NCBI RefSeq assembly: GCF_036669915.1
Contig: NC_089313.1
Coordinates: 9,336,488-9,400,487, forward strand
Reading direction: 5' to 3'
DNA: 64,000 nucleotides
Source: Pocillopora verrucosa
Taxonomy: Eukaryota; Cnidaria; Anthozoa; Scleractinia; Pocilloporidae
Under the pieces are notes generated by a model. That model saw nothing but the letters and a program-made list of their open reading frames with translations, had not been told where the DNA came from and ran no database searches. Positions 61,821 through 64,000 of the stretch are shown here, piece after piece. Positions within the stretch are counted from its first letter, which is position 1; every line of letters starts with the position of its first letter. Made by a program: the position numbers and the translations under genes.

Positions 61821-63408
61821 ATGGAAACAAAACAGCTGGCTGATGGAAGAAGTCTTTCAGTTGTGCCGTATTTGAAACTTTCGTATCCACACGATGGAGT
61901 TGAAAAGGGTTCAGTACGAACACATCCAAGTAGCCGCGTGATCTTCTTTGATGAGAATGGGGATAAAATTACAGAAGGGGACAAAGAAGTACCTTCTTTA
62001 AAGGAACAAGGCCAGAGGACCTCAAAGGAAGCAAAGGCAAGAAGAGGTAGTGCTTTGTTGGTTAAAAGACGAAGTGTATCGCTGGACGCAGCGAATTTCA
62101 TGGCATATTATGTGAACAGGAGAAACAGTAGCCTACGTCGAGACCACTTCTTACGATCGTTTGGTAAAACAACTCTCAGGTATCCAAACTTAAACGACGA
62201 AGATATTGAGGGAGATGTTTTTAATGGGAAAGCTGCTCCACCGTACATAGAAGATAGAGAAACGCCTTTAAACGAGTCCGTAAAGTCTTTTCTAAGAAGA
62301 ACTGCATCTGCCAGCCCTGTCTTAGTTCGTCCAGCTTCAAGCAAGAAACCTTACTCTTCTACCCCGGTAAAAAATTTGCTCGAACTCAGAGGTTCTGCAT
62401 ATAACGGGGAACCCTCTTGTAGTGATTTAACGGCAAAGATACGAAAGCAATCGGCAAAGAGACGAATTAAGCGCATTATGGAAGCAGAGAAAGAAAAAGC
62501 AGAGAGAGAAAAAGCGGAGGAAGAACTGAGATTGAAAGAGCAGGAGAAAAAGAAGAAAAAGAAGACTTTTCGAGGCGCAGCTCTTGCACTCATGGTAACG
62601 AACGTTTCTGCTGCAGGATTCAACTTTAAATCTTTCTCAGAAAAGAAAAAATGGCTCGCTGATAAGAGGTTGTGGACCAGACAAATAGTAAGTGTAATTT
62701 ATCTGCCCCTCCACCACCCCCCTATCTTTCATTGTAGCATGGCTTAATTGAATGCTATCCAACCGTAGCATTCAAGATAACAAGTCTAAAAAGGATAGCT
62801 AAGATATCCGAGGATTGTAACAAGAAATTATTGGCCTGAAAACTATTTAAGAATGTTGATAAATTATAGTTTGCCAAATGGTAAAAGCGTGAAAGAGGTA
62901 TGAATAAACTACAATGTTACAAGAATGGTTAACAAGGGAAGACTAACACGGATTGTACTTGAAATGTAGAACTTTGTTCTACATTTGCAATCCGGAGAAA
63001 AATACTTTCTTCTTTTATAATTTAATATTTGAAAATTCCGGGGAAAATATTTAATATGTATATGCCTTGATTTTGCTATAGAAAATTGTGTCTGCTGAAG
63101 ATTGATACAGACATCAAGCAAATGCTATCCGGCGAAATTAGAGTAAATGTAAAAAATAATCATTTCTTGCGATGGAATGCTTTTATGCAGTAAATTATTG
63201 TTTATAATCATTTTTATAGGCGAGTACTAAATTCCGTTGGGCCGTTCGCGTGGTTGTGGTTCTCGGCCGTGTATTAAAGGCATTAGTATCCTACTCCACC
63301 GTAATGGTACCAGAGACTGCGGCTCAGAGGTCCTTTCGTACCCTGCGTGATAATTCAGAAGTCAAGGAAATGTTATTTAACAAATCATTGTATCAAAGGG
63401 GAAAATCG
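61821..63408 (+). CDS. Partial gene, possibly CNBD2-like (cyclic nucleotide-binding domain protein 2), N-terminal exons
   Basis: Two exons join in phase 0: 61821-62687 from ATG, or 61789 if an upstream exon is used (donor GTAAGT), and 63220-63408 (donor GTAAGG). They give 352 residues and the gene continues beyond the window. Exon 1 is Ser- and Lys-rich (ARRGSALLVKRRSVSL, NRRNSSLRRDHFLRSF) with a strongly charged helix KEKAEREKAEEELRLKEQEK and a KKKKKK run. Exon 2 reads KFRWAVRVVVVLGRVLKAL, AAQRSFRTLRDNSEVKEMLF, NKSLYQRGKS. The FRxxVRxVxxLxRVxKA helix followed by a KEMLF segment reminds me of the region before the cyclic nucleotide-binding domain in CNBD2-type proteins; that domain itself lies outside, so the name is tentative. 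Confidence 0.5.
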
Positions 63409-64000
63409 GTAAGGTGACTCATTTATTTTTCTCTCAACATGATCGTTTGATTAAATTCAGCTGTTGGATGTTGAATTCTTCCAATATTGCAATTTCCAAA
63501 TAAAGGCTATGTTTGCCTCGCAAAGGTGGAGGGTACAAAAAAACTTTAATAGAGTGTAAAAGCACAGAACTTTGGCTGATTCGTCAGTGACTTTAGCTAT
63601 CAGTTGAACTAAAATATCGCTAGGTCCAAGCTTTCCTGGGCTGTAATAATATCTCTGAAGATAGATAATCAATTACTCTGTAATCTAGAGAGAGCCCTGA
63701 GTGTGTTCTCAGACGAAATTTCTGATTGTGAAACGCAATCTGAAGGTTGCGGGGTATATTCAACAAGTTTATATTACGGTTGAACAGCAACACCTGGGAG
63801 CAAACTCAGACCTCTGAAGGGATGACAGAGAAATTGACTACGTTCTTTATGGACATCTTTGCAGTCATCTTATTGATAGGTTATTTCAATTGAAAGATGA
63901 GGTGGCCGACGAGTCTACCTTGGTAGATTACTGATAATAACTTTATTTATCCTGATTAAAGACCGGTCAGTCAATCAATAGTGATTGACTGGTATCGATC
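63409..64000. other. Intron of the partial gene; nothing further recognised
   Basis: After the donor at 63409 no further splice-bounded open exon was seen. A minus-strand frame at 63457-63672 has no recognisable content. Near the right end is GACCGGTCAGTCAATCAA followed by TGATTGACTGGT, a short inverted repeat (about 63961-63994). Confidence 0.4.

Overview
The window is eukaryotic nuclear DNA with intron-rich genes, canonical GT/AG splice sites, AT-rich introns and many small decayed transposons. Gene content (an RSKR-like kinase, RSRC2, a BEN-domain gene, a Mab-21/cGAS-like gene) and the repeats (tRNA-derived SINE, THAP/DDE and Crypton remnants, hairpin MITEs) fit an anthozoan cnidarian, probably a stony coral. 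That is inference; no search was run. Gene models were built by hand from splice-site and reading-frame continuity.

Layout. 1-3030: nothing convincing. 3031-11203 (-): a complete 12-exon AGC-type kinase resembling RSKR/SgK494. About 11.2-11.5 kb: a short head-to-head intergenic region. 12549-24061 (+): complete RSRC2 (six coding exons, 470 aa), with an intronless BEN-domain gene nested in its second coding intron (17476-18429). 25.5-25.8 kb: LINE endonuclease relic. 26220-27538 (-): last three exons of a CXorf65-like gene. 30225-38843 (-): a three-exon gene for a 1106-aa protein made of two diverged copies of one Cys-motif plus ankyrin-like module, with an acidic nuclear-type linker and a C-terminal coiled coil. 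39.1-40.1 kb: THAP/DDE transposase and Crypton-like recombinase relics.

40.26-43.38 kb and 57.23-60.18 kb hold two inverted, diverged copies of an unclassified element with small ORFs running in convergent directions. Each copy carries a private insertion and acts as the empty-site control for the other. Between them lie transposons, an inverted pair of tRNA-SINEs, a G/C-skewed 8-bp minisatellite, and an intact single-exon cGAS-like receptor candidate with a C-terminal TPR-like region (52554-54626, 690 aa). From 60.6 kb a + strand gene, possibly CNBD2-like, begins and runs off the window.

The genes do not form a pathway. The host genes on the left look like ordinary housekeeping or signalling genes. 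The right half is a repeat-rich region around a probable innate-immune nucleotidyltransferase, which is the most interesting locus here.
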